Source: Prunus persica (taxonomy: Eukaryota > Streptophyta > Magnoliopsida > Rosales > Rosaceae). From it: a stretch of 64,000 bases of DNA. Under the pieces are notes generated by a model. The model did not search any database and was not told where the DNA came from. It was given only the letters and a program-made list of their open reading frames with translations. How positions within the stretch are numbered: the stretch's first letter is position 1; every line of letters begins with the position of its first letter. The stretch lies in contig NC_034010.1 in the NCBI RefSeq assembly GCF_000346465.2, positions 11,186,558 to 11,250,557 on the forward strand. The letters are read 5' to 3'. Shown piece after piece: positions 1-11,924 of the stretch. Both the position numbers and the translations under genes were made by a program.

Positions 1-2741
1 CAAAAGCTTGTCATAACTATGGGAGATGTCAGCATTCTTATGCTCAAGACGAAAGTAAGCCTCTTTTCGACTATGCATACTGGCAATAGAAGAGTTGAGT
101 TCACTTTCTTTCTTAGCAAGGGAACTTTTCAACTAAGATATAATATCCCTCAGTTCAGGCATCTTCTTTTCATAACGGATCTACTCGACTAAGAGCTTGC
201 TAGTCAAATCAGCATTCTTCTTCTGCAACTCGCTGAGCTGAGCAGAAGAGTAGGCAACAAAAGACGAGTTCCAGATGGCCTCAACAATAAGAACTAACCA
301 TTTTTTAAGCAAATGAACAACCGCTTCCTTTTGCTTCTCTAAGGAGCAAATGAACAACCACTTTCTTTTGCTTATCTAAGGAAAGACTTGAGAATGTGCT
401 AAGGTCACTAGCCTGATGGATATCATCAACCAGCTTGACACAGGCAGACGAGCTTTATAGGAAGTTCGTCTTAAGTAGATCAGACACGCTTGCATCCCCT
501 ACAAGTTTGGTCTTGTCAACCTTGGGATCAGTCGCTCGCATTGTCAAATAACCCTTTCTCCCAAGCAGAGGCTCTTTAACCTTCTTAATCGCCGCCATCC
601 TTCCTTCCAAGGTAGTCGACAACGCCGAATCAACTTCATGTTGGACTGCTCGTGACTTAACAGCTAGATCGCAATGGTTAGGCGGATGAGCAAACGTCCC
701 AGTTCAATCTTCTTCCCTTGACCGGTGCAAACGACTTGAATTTTGGAAAAGAATATTAGCATCTCTTTGCCTCTTGGCAAGTGAGCTGGTTCTGGAGTTG
801 ACCTCTTCACGGGGAAGATCACAGTCTCTGAGCTTGTCAGTAGGAAACTTTTGTGAAACATCCCGAATGTTTCGCATACCGCCAACCTTTTTGCTATCTA
901 TGCCGATAAGATGCTTAACCCTAGCAGATGATGGGGGAGCAGATCCTACTTTAGTCTTCTCAACAAACGGGACCTCTTTCAAGGAAGACTTGGTCACAGC
1001 AGAAAGAAGTCTTGGCTTCTTTCTCAATGGAGACACATCCCTCGACCGCGAAGTCGCAACTTCATCTCTTTAGGACTTGACGTCAACCTTTCTTTTTAGA
1101 GGGATTTGACAGAACACTCCTTCTCTTCAGTAGGCAAATCATTAAAGTCTGGACCATTCTGCTTTCATCTCTTAACATCCTGTGCAGGGTTAGGCCACCA
1201 ACTTTTTCCCAATACTTGCTCAACAGTCAACGCCACTTGTGAAACCTCACAGAGATGTTCAAGGCCAGACCGACCTTAACCATGTCCGACCCAAGTTCTA
1301 GTCTCTTGCAAATATCATTCTCTGCAAGTAGAAGATTAGAAGTTAGTCAGTCACACTTCAAGAAATTTTAAATAAATAAAAAAAAGGAAGCATATCGAAA
1401 CAACATTATGACGTACTGTCACAGTAAGTGATGGGAACAAGTGGACCATCGCTAACATCACCTTCCAACTGTCAGCTGACTTCTAGCACATCGACATGCC
1501 ATAAATGATCTCCTTGGCTTAAACTGTCAAATAGCTTGGCATTGCACACACACATACTTGAGCATACTTCTTGTAACGCCTCACTTCGAAGAAGTTAAAG
1601 AACTCTCGCATCGTCATATCCAACTTGAAGAAGCGGCTCAATTTCTCAAAGCAAATAATCGCCCTGTAGACGTTCAGAGTACACTGACTTGTACCATACT
1701 CGATTGCGCAGAACACCTCTTTGAAACACTTTGACAGCGGGAACATGAAGCCCAAGGAGAAACCCAATGGAACATGAAGGAACGAAAGGTGATGATTCTA
1801 GTATCTGGATCATTCGCATACACACAAGGTACATCATCAGTCGAAAACTCTACCAGCTTAACGTGCACGTCATCAAGTATGGCAAAGGCATAAGTGGCAC
1901 CTCACTTCTAGAACTGAGCTTCATATTAACACAGTGCAGATTAGCCACAAATCTCTTTCTTGTGCATTTTGGAGCTTCCCCACAGATACAAAGGCACTTG
2001 TGAGCTTGGTGATCGGCTACCATCCTTGGAAGATATGATCAATGAATAGCTACAAAAAGGGAAGAAAATTGCAAGTCAGATAGCATGTCAAAATCCTAGA
2101 GTTGCAGTTCAAAAAAAAAAAAAAAAGTAGCCGCAGCCAATGACCACCTTGGCAATAGCCGCTGTTCATAGCAAGGTCTGCCTGAAAAAAAAAGCAACAA
2201 TGAGTGACGAGCACAACAGAAGCACAATAATAGCCATTGCCGCCTATTGCGGCAACAACCACCACTGCGCCACCACCATCTGAGGTGACCACACTGCATC
2301 CTTCCACCACTGTGTGATGCCAACGCAGCTCACGCCGTGACTAGAGGTGTTGAAGACAACCAGTAGGATACCCAACTAGTCCTCTCTACGAAGAAGAAAA
2401 GATGAAGAAAAAAATGCTCGAATTACCTTGGGATGCACAACAACTCCTCTCTTCTACGAGTAGTACAAATTCTCCAAAATCTCTCTCAAGTAAGAAAGTA
2501 GCGAAGACAAGTTTGCAATTTGAAGAAGAGTGAAGAGAAATCTTGTATTTATATAGCTTGGGCATCCTAGGTCAAGGAGGTATCACAAGCCTATTCCCAT
2601 TGAGAACCCAACTCCAAGAAAAGTCAAAAGCCTACTCCGACTAGGAGCCCAATTTGCGAAAAAGAGTCGAACTCACAGATTAGAGAACATTTTTCATCTC
2701 CTACATACCTCACAAGTGCCATGCAGAAGTTGAGGGGCATT
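1..2741 (-). pseudogene. Decayed antisense ORF region of a Tat-type Ty3/gypsy element (internal 3' part)
   Basis: Read on the minus strand, this stretch gives broken coding pieces rather than a gene. About 290-1 encodes a charged, heptad-like coiled coil with stops. About 1036-704 encodes a basic serine-rich piece. About 1870-1380 encodes a segment with the phrase FSLGFMFPLSKCFKEVFCAI followed by LSRFFKLDMTMREFFNFFEVRR, which resembles the plant 'putative gypsy type transposon' family (Pfam Transposase_28) found antisense in Tat-clade elements. The same layout, antisense coding followed by a purine-rich tract and a 3' LTR, occurs in the intact element at 26862-38613. Family assignment is from recognition, not a search. 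Stops and frameshifts are frequent, so I call it dead. No plus-strand gene is evident. Confidence 0.5.
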
Positions 2742-3050
2742 TGTGGGAGTAAATAATTCGGTTTCCAATCACAAGATGCCACATGGACAAGAAGAATATC
2801 TCCTACGTCAATTAATTGAGCCAATGTATTTGGAAAATTAATTGATACTAAAAATAGGGATATTATCTTAAATATGGGATATCCTAATTTGGAGATATCA
2901 TCATCAAATTAGGAGATTTGATCTCAATCAAATCCCTAATAGACTCAATCTCTACAATTTGGGGAAAGAATAAATTCCTTCTAAATAGGAATTATTCTTT
3001 GAAAAACCCTAGATGCCTAGAGCCCTATAAATACCCAGCCCGAACCCATA
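2742..3050 (+). repeat. Truncated LTR fragment A (Ty3/gypsy, Tat type)
   Basis: It starts TGTGGGAGTAAATAA just after a purine-rich tract (TTGAGGGGCA at about 2730-2739), the usual order of polypurine tract then 3' LTR. A CCCTATAAATACCC promoter-like box lies at about 3023-3036. The LTR stops short after that box and DUF247-related sequence begins, so its R/U5 part is missing. The start and middle resemble the fragment at 3942. Confidence 0.5.
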
Positions 3051-3061
3051 TGGGCTTGGGC

Positions 3062-3859
3062 TTTGGGCTCGACCAGGATTGATGATTTTCCTAAATGGGT
3101 GGGCCTGGCATGACCTGTTTATTAAATGAGCTGACTCTAAATGCGAATAGCTTGTCTTCCTCGCCTAATTCCCAGTGTATCTATAAAGTTTTAGAGAGAC
3201 TGCGACAAGGAGATGATAAATTCTTCACACCTTATGTAGTCTCTGTAGGCCCACTTCACCCTGGAAAAGAACACTTAAAGGCCATGACGGTTCATAAAAA
3301 GAAGTACCTACAAGATTTTCTAGAATATGTATTTCTGCTACAAACGTAACACTTTCATGTCCACCTAGTATGACCAAGTTAAATCAAGCAAGCCTCGAAT
3401 TTCAGGTGGGCCGAAATCAAAGCTTATTTGAAATGCAATTTTATCGTCACAATGGGATTCTTACGATTCCAAAGTTGAGAATCAACGGTTTTGCAGAGGT
3501 GTTCATTAAAAATCTGATTGCAGTGCCACTTGCAGAGGTGTTCATTAAAACGTCCCAAATTTTATCGTCACAATGCCACTACGAGGATGAGACTTATATA
3601 AGTGAATTTCTTTTTTTTGTTCATGGATTGCTTAGTGAATACCCCAAGGGATGTGAAGCTGCTGGTGGAGAATGACATCATTGAACTTGGCCTTGGTGAA
3701 GAAGAACAAGTGGCTGCTATCTTTATTAGATTTGGAAAAGAGGTTGATATAGAAAGCAATTGTTTTGTTGAGGTTTGTAATGATCTCAACAAATTCTACC
3801 AAAAACCCTGGAACAAATGGAAGGCAAATTGGAAGAAAAAGCATCTCCACCCGCCTTAG
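3062..3859 (+). pseudogene. DUF247 (PF03140) plant membrane-protein pseudogene
   Basis: Two recognisable parts of a DUF247 protein are present. The N-terminal part (about 3120-3340) reads IYKVLERLRQGDDKFFTPYV then VSVGPLHPGKEHLKAM, the family's opening signature. The C-terminal part (about 3420-3860) has FEMQF...GILTIPKLRI, HYEDETYISEF, then MDCLVNTPRDVKLLVEN and KFYQKPWNKWKANW. The parts are in different frames. Most of the usual 400-plus-residue middle is missing, and a short internal duplication (GCAGAGGTGTTCATTAAAA, twice near 3494 and 3532) is visible. The C-terminal membrane helix expected in the family is not convincingly present. It sits between two LTR fragments, so capture or insertion by a retrotransposon is possible. 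Function of the family is largely unknown apart from self-incompatibility roles in grasses. Confidence 0.7.
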
Positions 3860-3941
3860 GCAATTATTTCTCTTGTCGTAGCTGGTTTTCTCACCATATT
3901 AATTGTCATACAACAATGCTCTATTATTTTTGTTAATCATC

Positions 3942-4556
3942 TGTGGGAGCAAATATTTTCGTCTCCAATTACAGCACGTCACGTGAAAAAGAAGATTATC
4001 TCTTAAATTAATTAATTGAACCAGTTTATCTAGCTAATTAATTAATTGGGACAAATATCTTAATTAATATGATATTATCTTTATTTAATAAGATAATATC
4101 ATTAATTCGGATATTATCCTAATAAAGAGAAGATAATATAATTAATTCAGATATTATCTTCATAAAAGGAGATAATATCATTTAATTTAGATATTATCTA
4201 AGTCCGACTCGATCCCTACGAATTTGGGTAGAGAATAAACTCAGCATATTCTCTACGAAACCCTAGCCCCGAGGCTCCTATAAATAGACGACCTCATTCA
4301 TCATTCAAGGTACATCTAAACCTACATCTAAACCTACTCCTAATACCCGAGAAAAATACCTGAAGCTCTCTCTCCCTCTCCACTCTCCATATTTTCTCCA
4401 CACGGCTCCGGCCGCCCGGTTCACACCATACATATAACTCTGTACCCTTTGCTTAGCTATTGTTTTCCTACAAACACTCGAACTAACTTAGGCATCGGAG
4501 GGCCTTTGGCCAACACCCCCCGAGTATGGTCTATTTACTCCAATCTTTTTTACAGG
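3942..4556 (+). repeat. LTR fragment B (Ty3/gypsy, Tat type)
   Basis: It begins TGTGGGAGCAAATATTTTCG and contains a TATA-like CTCCTATAAATAGACG at about 4276-4291. Near its 3' side is the block CTTAGGCATCGGAGGGCCTT (about 4489-4508), which closely matches CTTAGGCATCGGAGAGCCTT in the LTRs of the intact element at 26862 and 38109. The match breaks off after TTTTTTACAGG. It is AT-rich and carries repeated GATAATATCATTAATT-like words (4080-4190). No paired internal region was found, so it is a solo or truncated LTR. Confidence 0.55.
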
Positions 4557-4798
4557 AGACAAGGAAGAGAGAGAAGGAAGGTCGAATGTTGAGGGATCTA
4601 GAAGCGAATATTCTCCCGTGAGATTGTTTGCACAAACAGCATCAATGACAACAGTCTCTCTGTCCAAGTATTCTACTTATCTAGCTTTCAATAGTTAGGA
4701 AACATTTTCCTTCAACCTTGAAGGGCATTATCCATATTGATATATTACTTTAGCAATTGTTAATTAATAAGATCAAAATAGCCAATCTGCTTTAAATA
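4557..4798. other. No gene seen
   Basis: A short purine-rich start (GAGAGAGAAGGAAGG) is followed by AT-rich sequence. I see no coding frame or repeat structure. Confidence 0.4.
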
Positions 4799-5379
4799 TA
4801 GAGGTGTCAAACAGACTGGGCCAACCCGAGCATAGCATGAGCATAACACGAGCACGGCCTGCTTAAATAAGGCCCAGCACGGCACGATCCGTATTTTTGG
4901 GCCATGCCAGGATGACATAACTAGGTCCAATAGGCCGAGCTGGGGCGTGGCTCATCGTGGGCTGTGTTGGCCCGAAATCCAATGAACTGTCCCGTTTAAA
5001 GCCCATTTATTGAATTGTACTGGTTTTAGAGAATATATATCTTAAATTCATGTCTAATTCTTTTCTCTAATAATATATATATAAAATTAATATTTTCTTA
5101 ATATATAAAATAATGATTTTGTTTTCAAGTTTCAATTTTTAAAACTCAAACAATAATCTAGCAATTTTCTATTTAAATGCACTTTAACTAAAGTTCTTGA
5201 CCTCTTTTTTTTTTTTTAAATTTATAAACAAATAATAAATCTTATGAATATATACATAATTGTAAAAAAGATTTAAATGAAGTTGTAAAAAAAAATTATT
5301 AAAAAAAATGCAATACATAAGTCAAATTTGGTGTGGGCCCATATCGGTCCGGCCTAACACGGCCCATTTGACACCTCTA
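4799..5379. mobile_element. Small terminal-inverted-repeat element (about 580 bp)
   Basis: The left end reads TAGAGGTGTCAAAC and the right end, reversed, reads TAGAGGTGTCAAAT, followed in both by GGGCC-rich sub-terminal repeats (GGCCCAGCACGGCACG, GGCCTAACACGGCCC). The interior is AT-rich and non-coding. The superfamily is uncertain: a TA duplication would be included in the ends, and no clear 8-bp duplication is seen. Confidence 0.55.
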
Positions 5380-5935
5380 CCCTGACTAGTTAGGTGTATC
5401 TTTTTATGTTTATTAATGAAATTCATTCGTATCGTCAAGTTTTTAATGTAAGGTTAGCCTACTTGACTTTTGAATCTCAGATCCACCTTTGGAGGCGTTA
5501 CTCTTGGAGCGTGCTTTCAATGCAATCCAAAAGTTCCAACACAATTTTAAAGCTTGAAGTCTGTCCTCCATCCACTTTGATAGATTCTCATAAAACCACA
5601 AAAGAATGTGACTTGTAAGTCTCGACACCATGCTTGTTCTTGAGATGAAGATGAGTACTCCAGAGATGGTAGTGCTAGCAATTATCTCCCTAGAGTAGCC
5701 GATTTTAGCTTGATAGAATACGAGTTCTGGATCTCAATCTCAAAGATGCCCCAACTCTAATGTGAGCAGATGTATAAAGTTACTTTTATAGTGATCTAAC
5801 ATGTGCGAGACCTATATCCTCCCCCTATGGCCGTCCATGCCTTGTTATTGTGCTTATTGGACTTTATTGGATTTAAGTTCATACAATTTCAATTACAAGT
5901 ACAATGGTTCTAAGCCCAATGAACCTAAAACTCCA
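5380..5935. other. No gene seen (left flank of the giant MULE)
   Basis: Short open frames occur on both strands, but none has a recognisable motif, splice structure or coding bias. The sequence ends in the direct repeat AAGTTGAGG that forms the left target duplication of the following element. Confidence 0.4.
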
Positions 5936-5944
5936 AAGTTGAGG
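5936..5944 (+). repeat. Left 9-bp target-site duplication of the giant MULE
   Basis: AAGTTGAGG, identical and in the same orientation as 23599-23607. Each copy lies 8 nt outside the conserved CTATA of the adjacent terminal repeat. Confidence 0.65.
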
Positions 5945-6110
5945 CGCTCAGACTATAATGAGTGGAAAGTTATAAGGGGTAAGTTATAAGGGGTTCACTT
6001 TATAGCCATCAGATCAATCTAAGGGCTGGGAAGAATTGAGATAAAGTTTTACAATCGGGTAGGTGAGGAACCCAAACCCGAATTGAATATCCAGCACGTC
6101 CGAAAAAGAA
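5945..6110 (+). repeat. Left terminal inverted repeat of the giant MULE
   Basis: The core 5953-5980 pairs with 23590-23563 with one mismatch. A GTTATAAGGGG word is duplicated here (5969 and 5983). Beyond the core, AGCCATCAGATCAATC and ACAATCGGGTAGGTG are diverged counterparts of AGCCGTTGGATTTCATCC and AGAATCGGGTTGAAAT of the right end. The sequence up to 7320 has no supported gene; it may hold promoter and 5' leader for the Ulp1 gene. Confidence 0.65.
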
Positions 6111-7320
6111 GAAGAAGAGGCAAGTTCGAAGTTTGAACAGAAAAAACTCATCTCTCTAAAACCCATATCTCTGAGAAACGGTTGAAGGCAACGGTTAACG
6201 ACGGTTGAAGGCAACGGTTGAACGCCACTCCGTTCTCCAGACCCTGAAAAAGTATTTATTTTGAGTAGAAGGGGCAAAGGTGTGGATTCCAAAACAGTGA
6301 AGGGGCGAAGCAGTGGAAGGGGAAGGAGAGAAGCCGTATTCGTTGGAAGTGGTAGGTTCCATTTGTGGAGCAAAGCAACATAAAGACCCCACACAGACAC
6401 CTTGCGATTGTTGAATAACCAGCATTTGGTGAGTAATTTATGGAATTTGAGTTTAGGGTTAGAGTAACGGTTTTCCGCAATTTGTACCATCAATGTTGTT
6501 GGATTTGGCATCTCTTCTTTGTGCTTCACTTGCATGTTAATTTTTACTTGGGTATATGTTAAAAAACGAATGAAAATCAAGTCAATCACATATCAATAAC
6601 ATATCAATAACATGTTAATAATGATATGAATAAGATAATGGTGTCGAATTGGAGGAGGCCCTCAAAACCTTCCACATTTGAAGCAGTGCAGAGTGCAGAG
6701 TGCAGAGTACCTCTCTGGCGCTAGAATTTATATATTTTTTGAAATAAATATTATTTCATTTGTTACTAAATTTGCCTATGAGAAATGAGAACAGATAATA
6801 ATAAACTCATGAATAAAAGTGCAAAGCATTTGAAATAAAGGTTGATCTATGACGATTGTGGCTGACTGAAGAAAAAGCTAGAAAGAAAGAAGGATGTGGC
6901 AATGGCTTAGCAAACAGATAGCAGAGTAGATGCTTTGCTTTGCTTCCTTCCACTATATTTCTTATTTATTTATTTTGTGTTGTGTATGAGATGACAATAA
7001 TTGTCATGTGTGTGAAGTGCAGAACTTGCCTAGATTGCACTCACACTCACTCATGCATCAACCATTGATTGGAGTTTGGATCCATAAATAAAACACATGA
7101 AATTGTTTGTAATTCACATAATCATTGCATTAACAGGTATTTGCACAAAATTTTTCATATTGCTTTGATGATGTTAAAGCCTGTGATCAGTAATCCCTAT
7201 GCTCATGTACTTTGTAAAATTTGTAATGTGCCTGGTTGACTATTTGTGTAAATACCAATGTGATTGTGCAAATACGTGGTAGTATATGTGTTCACGTTAT
7301 TTCATCTTGTATTTCAGGAA
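6111..7320. other. No gene seen; sub-terminal region of the MULE
   Basis: Mostly AT-rich. A short triplicated CAGAGTG word lies near 6690-6707. Minus-strand open frames at about 6590-6014 lack recognisable motifs and are treated as chance. The region is upstream of the DUF1985-Ulp1 gene, whose ATG follows an AG acceptor-like site (TATTTCAGGAA, 7310-7320), so an upstream leader exon is possible. Confidence 0.4.
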
Positions 7321-10300
7321 ATGGGATCCAACGTGGAGCTGGAATGGCCAGAGTCAGAGGCATATTCGTCACGGGTGAACAACTGCTCACATGCAAATTC
7401 ATCTCTAGCTGCAATTCGAGCGAAGTTGAGTGCGGAACAATTAGAACAATTCAAGACATCATGCTTTGGCCATCTTCTGAATATAGATAAGATTCAGTTT
7501 AGCGGGCAGATTGTGCATGGGGTTGTGTTGCGTAGAGTAGCGGGGCAGGGTGTGAAAGACTTGGATGGACTGAGTTTCTTAATAGGGTGTGATGTTGCTC
7601 AGTTCACTCATCAGGATTTCTGTTTGATCACAGGGCTTCGTTTTGGGGAAGTGCCTGAAGTTTCCAGTGGAGAGAGTGATGAAATTAGACTTCAGAAAAG
7701 ATATTTTATAGACGAAGAAATTACATGTAATGCCTTAGAAAAAGCATTTCTGAGGTGCACAGAGGAAGATGACATCTACAAGCTAGCTCTTGTTTACTTT
7801 GCTGAGTTAGTGGTTTTGGGAAGGGACAAACATTTGAACATCAATCTAAATTACCTGACCCTTGTAGAGGACTTGGATGCGTTTAACAGGTATCCGTGGG
7901 GTTCGGTGTCCTTTGACAAAACCCAAGACAGTCCATTTTCTGCACCAACAAAGTATGTGAAAAGCTTTGAAAATGAAGAGGGAAGAGGGAAGGGGAAAAG
8001 TAAGCTAACGGGAACAAGCTGGAGAAATGAGAAGGGCAAGAAGGATAAGCATGGTGAAGCGCAAAGGGGTGGATGGAGTTTTAAAGGTTTCACGTATGCT
8101 TTTCAGGTACATGGTAATAATGTTCATGTCAATTATGTTTTGTGGACTTTAAAACTTAAATAATGACTTTTGTCCTGTAAATTGTGTAGATTTGGGTATA
8201 TGAATTAATTCCTAGAATGGCGGACTTGAATTACTGCAAGGTTGTTGATCCGACAGCTGTCCCGCGTATTTTGCGATGGAGAACTACTACGTCTGTTCCC
8301 GAGATGAGAAAGTTGAACAATTATTTTTTCCAGAGCAAAGAGGTTTGGTTTGCAGCCCTTAGAACTATTTATAAGATTCAATGAAATTATGAAGTAGAAT
8401 GATTGAATATGACTCTTGTCTGTATTCTGAAACAGTCAGTTCAGTTGCGGGCGCTATGTCCGAGTGAAGAGGAAATGAGACAACCATATTGGAGTTGGCC
8501 ACAGGATCGCCCTGCTGTTGTCTAGACAGAGTCAATTCCTTCTTCATGTGCTGACCTTGATGAGTTGAACAAGGTGGTAAGCTTGTTGAGGTCCGAGTTG
8601 TTTCAAGTAAAGCGGGAAAAAGACGTCCTTGAGTTAAAGGTCATACGGATGGAAAAACTTTTGGACCACTGTTTAGGTCCTCAGTTTGAGAAGGAAGTAA
8701 GGAGGGACCTAGCTTTACTGAAAGAGAGGACGAATCGTTGTGTCATCTCACATCTATTTAAGGGAAGTGAGGAAATGGATGACATTCAATAGGATGAAGG
8801 GCCAAGTAACAGAAATGAGGGAGAGGAAAAGGAAGATGAAGGGATTGAAGGGGGTGAAGGGCCAAGTAATAGAAATGAGGGAGAGGAAAAGGAAGAGGAG
8901 GGGATTGAAGGGGGTGAAGTGCAAGGAAAACCAAATGAGGTAGAGGAAGCTCAAAGGAAAAGAAGTGAAGGAGAGCAAGTGAAAATAAAAAGCAGCAAGG
9001 GAGAGGAAGCGCAAAGAAAGAGCAGTGAGGGAGAGGAAGTGAAAAGAAAAAGCAGTAAGGGAGAGGAATTGCAAAGAAAGAGCAGTGAGGGAGAGGATCC
9101 GCAAAGAAAAAGAAGGGAGGGCAAGGAAGTGAAAAGACAAACAAGTGAGGAAAAGGAAGTGCAAAGAAACCAATGTGAGAAAGAAGATAATGAAGTTATG
9201 TTGCTTGGCGATGACATTGGCGAGAGCACGGAGGGGACAAAGGTTGAGTTTACTCTCGGGGACATTGATTTGGATCAACCTACAGCTGTGCTATCTCAGT
9301 TGAACGTTTGGTTGAATGATAAAGGTAAAGCTGTGGGACAAGGGGTCCAATTACAGAAGAGGAAGAGGATCATTCCTATGTGGAAGATCATTGAAGGTAG
9401 TGAATTGGTTCCAAAAACTCTGGCAGAGATAACCGGACTTCAGACGTTAGACCCAATGAAGGCGATTCCGCATGATGATCTGGTGAAATTGCTAAAACTT
9501 TGTTGGGAATGGCGCTATAACCCAAAGTAAGTCCCTTGTTTTTTGAGATAGAAGGCATGAGTGTATATATTTTTTAATTGTTGTGTTCTAAAACTTTTTT
9601 ATATTCATAGTTTGGTGATGCAACTTGGCAACGTGGAAGCTGATATTGAATTCTTCGCTTCCCTCGTCAAAGCTGATGGTTGGCTGAAAGGAGATGTAAG
9701 TTTAATTGATTATGCATTTGTTTTAATGTACATAGATTATGAGATTGACAAGAAAAACATGTTGCAGCACATTGATTTGGGGTTGTATCTCATCCGGAAG
9801 CGACAACAAGAGTTGGAGGAAGTAGAAATATCAGACCGGACAACGACCGATGTATTTTTTATGGTATGTCATGGGCCTTGACCAAGTGCTGTTCATAATT
9901 ACAAATTATCCATACTTGCTTTATGGAGGTGTTTAACCATTGATTGTTTTCTATTTGACAGAATCACATTCGTACTTGCTTTGTGGATAATAATAAAAAA
10001 AAAGAGCAGGTTGGGTGGAAAATTAGAAACAGTTGACTAAACGTTGTAAATGGCAAGGTTCCGGCGTGTGGGATGGATTGGCAGAACGCATATAAGGTGT
10101 ATGCCCCTTGTATGTTGACGAAGTACAAGCATTGGGTGGCTGTAATGATTGATCTGGTTTTGTGTGAAATCAATGTGTACGATTCAAAGGTTTCACTTAT
10201 TCCAGATGAGATCTTAAAGGAAGAACTCGCCCCGCTTTCAATTACGATTCCAAATCTTCTCAACACCATCAACTTTTATGAAGAAGGTGCTTACGCAAAC

Positions 10301-10608
10301 AATTGCAGCCGAGATTGGTGGTGTCCATGGGCAATACAGCGTGTGGATGTTCCACAACAGTCTAATCAGTAAGCACAACTTTTTATTTAATTTTATTACT
10401 TTAAATTGTCAATTACGTTAGAATGTCATTAGTTGAATTGATCGAGTTCTTGTTTTGCTTCAGAGGCGATTGTGGCATGTTCGTGTTGAAGTACATTGAG
10501 CTTTTGAGCGCTGAGATTCCGTTAGCTACTTGCACCTCGCAGAACATGCCCTTTTTTCAGTTGAAATTGGCTGCAGAGATAACACGGGGAGATGCTTACA
10601 TGCCATGA
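7321..10608 (+). pseudogene. DUF1985-Ulp1 (C48 SUMO-protease-like) MULE gene with three in-frame stops
   Basis: Seven exons fit in phase: 7321-8106, 8190-8342, 8436-9526, 9611-9695, 9768-9863, 9962-10368, 10464-10608 (921 codons including stops). Exons 1-2 hold a DUF1985 domain (FGHLLNIDKIQFSGQIVHG, LIGCDVAQFTHQDFCLITGL, ending PRILRW). Exon 3 has a coiled coil and a Lys/Glu/Ser-rich repeat. Exons 5-7 form a Ulp1-type cysteine protease fold with all catalytic residues visible: His in KHWVAV, Asp in NVYDS, Gln in QQSNQ and Cys in GDCGMFVLKYIE. Ulp1 proteases cut SUMO from proteins; the DUF1985-Ulp1 pair is typical of plant MULE-derived genes. Three premature stops break the frame: TAG 8523-8525, TAG 8790-8792, TGA 10034-10036. 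Everything else, including splice sites, is intact, so decay is recent. The start at 7321 is the first ATG after an acceptor-like site; an upstream ATG at 7264 lies in a hydrophobic, unlikely extension. Confidence 0.8.
8790..9180 (+). repeat. Coding minisatellite (Glu/Gly then Lys/Ser/Glu repeats) in the Ulp1 gene
   Basis: A unit of about 30 bp is repeated many times, built on GAGAGGAAG.GCAAAGAAAGAGCAGTGAGG. The upstream part repeats GGGCCAAGTAA(C/T)AGAAATGAGG on a 66-69-bp period. In frame it gives units such as KSSEGEE. This is a low-complexity linker between the DUF1985 and Ulp1 parts. Confidence 0.75.
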
Positions 10609-10900
10609 TATGGGTTGAACTTGGTTTAGGTACATGATGATTAAATAGGTTTTGGGAATGTCCAATTTCAAACTCATGTAAATACACAATAGAGACCTAC
10701 GGGTACTTTTCGAATTCTACCTCTGCTCCTCTATTCTTCTTCGTCTTTCTCAATCTTAGTGTATTTTTGTACATAAATTGAGGTTTAAGTTATTGGACAA
10801 TAACAATTAGAACCAAAATAGTGGCAAATATTATAGCGGATGCATGCTTTCATTTTAATTAGTGTGATACTACGCTACGTTTATTCTGATATTGTCCTAA

Positions 10901-11038
10901 ATGTATATGGAGTTGGATGCAGAGCATAGACAGAAAAATGAAGAAACTGAAATGGAGATGCTGAGGCTTGGTGAGGAGAAAAGTAAATGGATCTGTAAAT
11001 CTGTTGCACGTAGGCAATCTAAATGGATAGGCAGATGA
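10901..11038 (+). CDS. Small hypothetical protein, 45 aa, or gene remnant
   Basis: The short frame begins MYMELDAEHRQKNEETEMEM and ends ARRQSKWIGR before TGA. It is strongly charged and helix-prone. It lies 290 bp downstream of the Ulp1 gene on the same strand. It could be the tail of an otherwise lost coiled-coil cargo gene or the 3' exon of something not recognised. No promoter is evident. Confidence 0.25.
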   Translation: MYMELDAEHRQKNEETEMEMLRLGEEKSKWICKSVARRQSKWIGR

Positions 11039-11537
11039 GTTTTTGAAGTTAGACACATGTCATTCCCATACATAGAATGTGCCTATGGTTCCATAAAGTA
11101 TTTTTTTATTTAATGAAACAAACTTCTGTGTAATATTAGCCTAACTCCTTCACGACATTTACATAACCTTAACCAAACTGCATTGAATTGGGATTTAAAG
11201 ACTGCATATGTGAATTGGGATTTGAAGATGGCTTTTTAAGTGTATTACATCATTGCAAAGTGATATGTCATCGTTTATGCAAGCCACCATTAATCGCAAT
11301 GGGTTGCATCTTAATAAGGTACATAATCAGCGGCTATGGCCTCGCCTCCAATGTTTTATTCAACCATGCCCTCTTTATAGAAATACATGAAAAAATATCT
11401 CCAGGTGCAATGCTATAAAAACTCCCTATTGGTTCCGTACCGCCCCTCGGGTTTGAATCCCTCTCTCCTTTATAATCGGTTAATAAATTCGTTGATTTTT
11501 TTTTTATTGGTTTTAGGCAGCTCAGTAGCATAAAAGT
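11039..11537. other. No gene seen
   Basis: AT-rich spacer. A GGGTTTGAATCC word near 11448-11459 looks like a Pol III B-box, as in tRNA-derived SINEs, but no A-box at proper spacing or SINE tail was found. Confidence 0.35.
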
Positions 11538-11785
11538 AATGTATATTGGTGTATCTATATTGCATGTCTGTTGCGTCTATATTGCTTCTCTATTGCGTGT
11601 ATATCTTACATTTATTGTATGTGTATTGATTGTTTATTACTTACGAAGGAAATAAATGACAATACACAGGCAACAGTTAAGCAATATACACACAACAGAC
11701 AAACAATATACACACAATAGATAGGCAATATACACACAATAGACATGCAATATACACACAATAGACATGCAATATACATCAGTCC
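11538..11785. repeat. Imperfect inverted repeat able to fold into a long hairpin
   Basis: The left arm (about 11538-11632) has TGTATATTG/TCTATATTGCATGTCTGTTG units. The right arm (about 11662-11785) is an array of CAATATACACACAATAGACA units of about 24 bp, the reverse complement of the left. The spacer is about 30 bp. No coding potential. Confidence 0.6.
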
Positions 11786-11924
11786 TCAATTACACCAACC
11801 ATAAGGAAGTCGTATTGAATAGAAAATTAAACTTAACAGTTGTTCTTCCTACTAAAAGAAAGAATAAGGTCCGTTTTCCCCCTTAAATCTTACTTGAGTG
11901 GTACTTGTGCCCCCAATAAACATC

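Noticed and set aside
6014..6589. Minus-strand 191-residue frame in the MULE sub-terminal region
   Set aside because: No recognisable motif, irregular composition, covers the terminal repeat.
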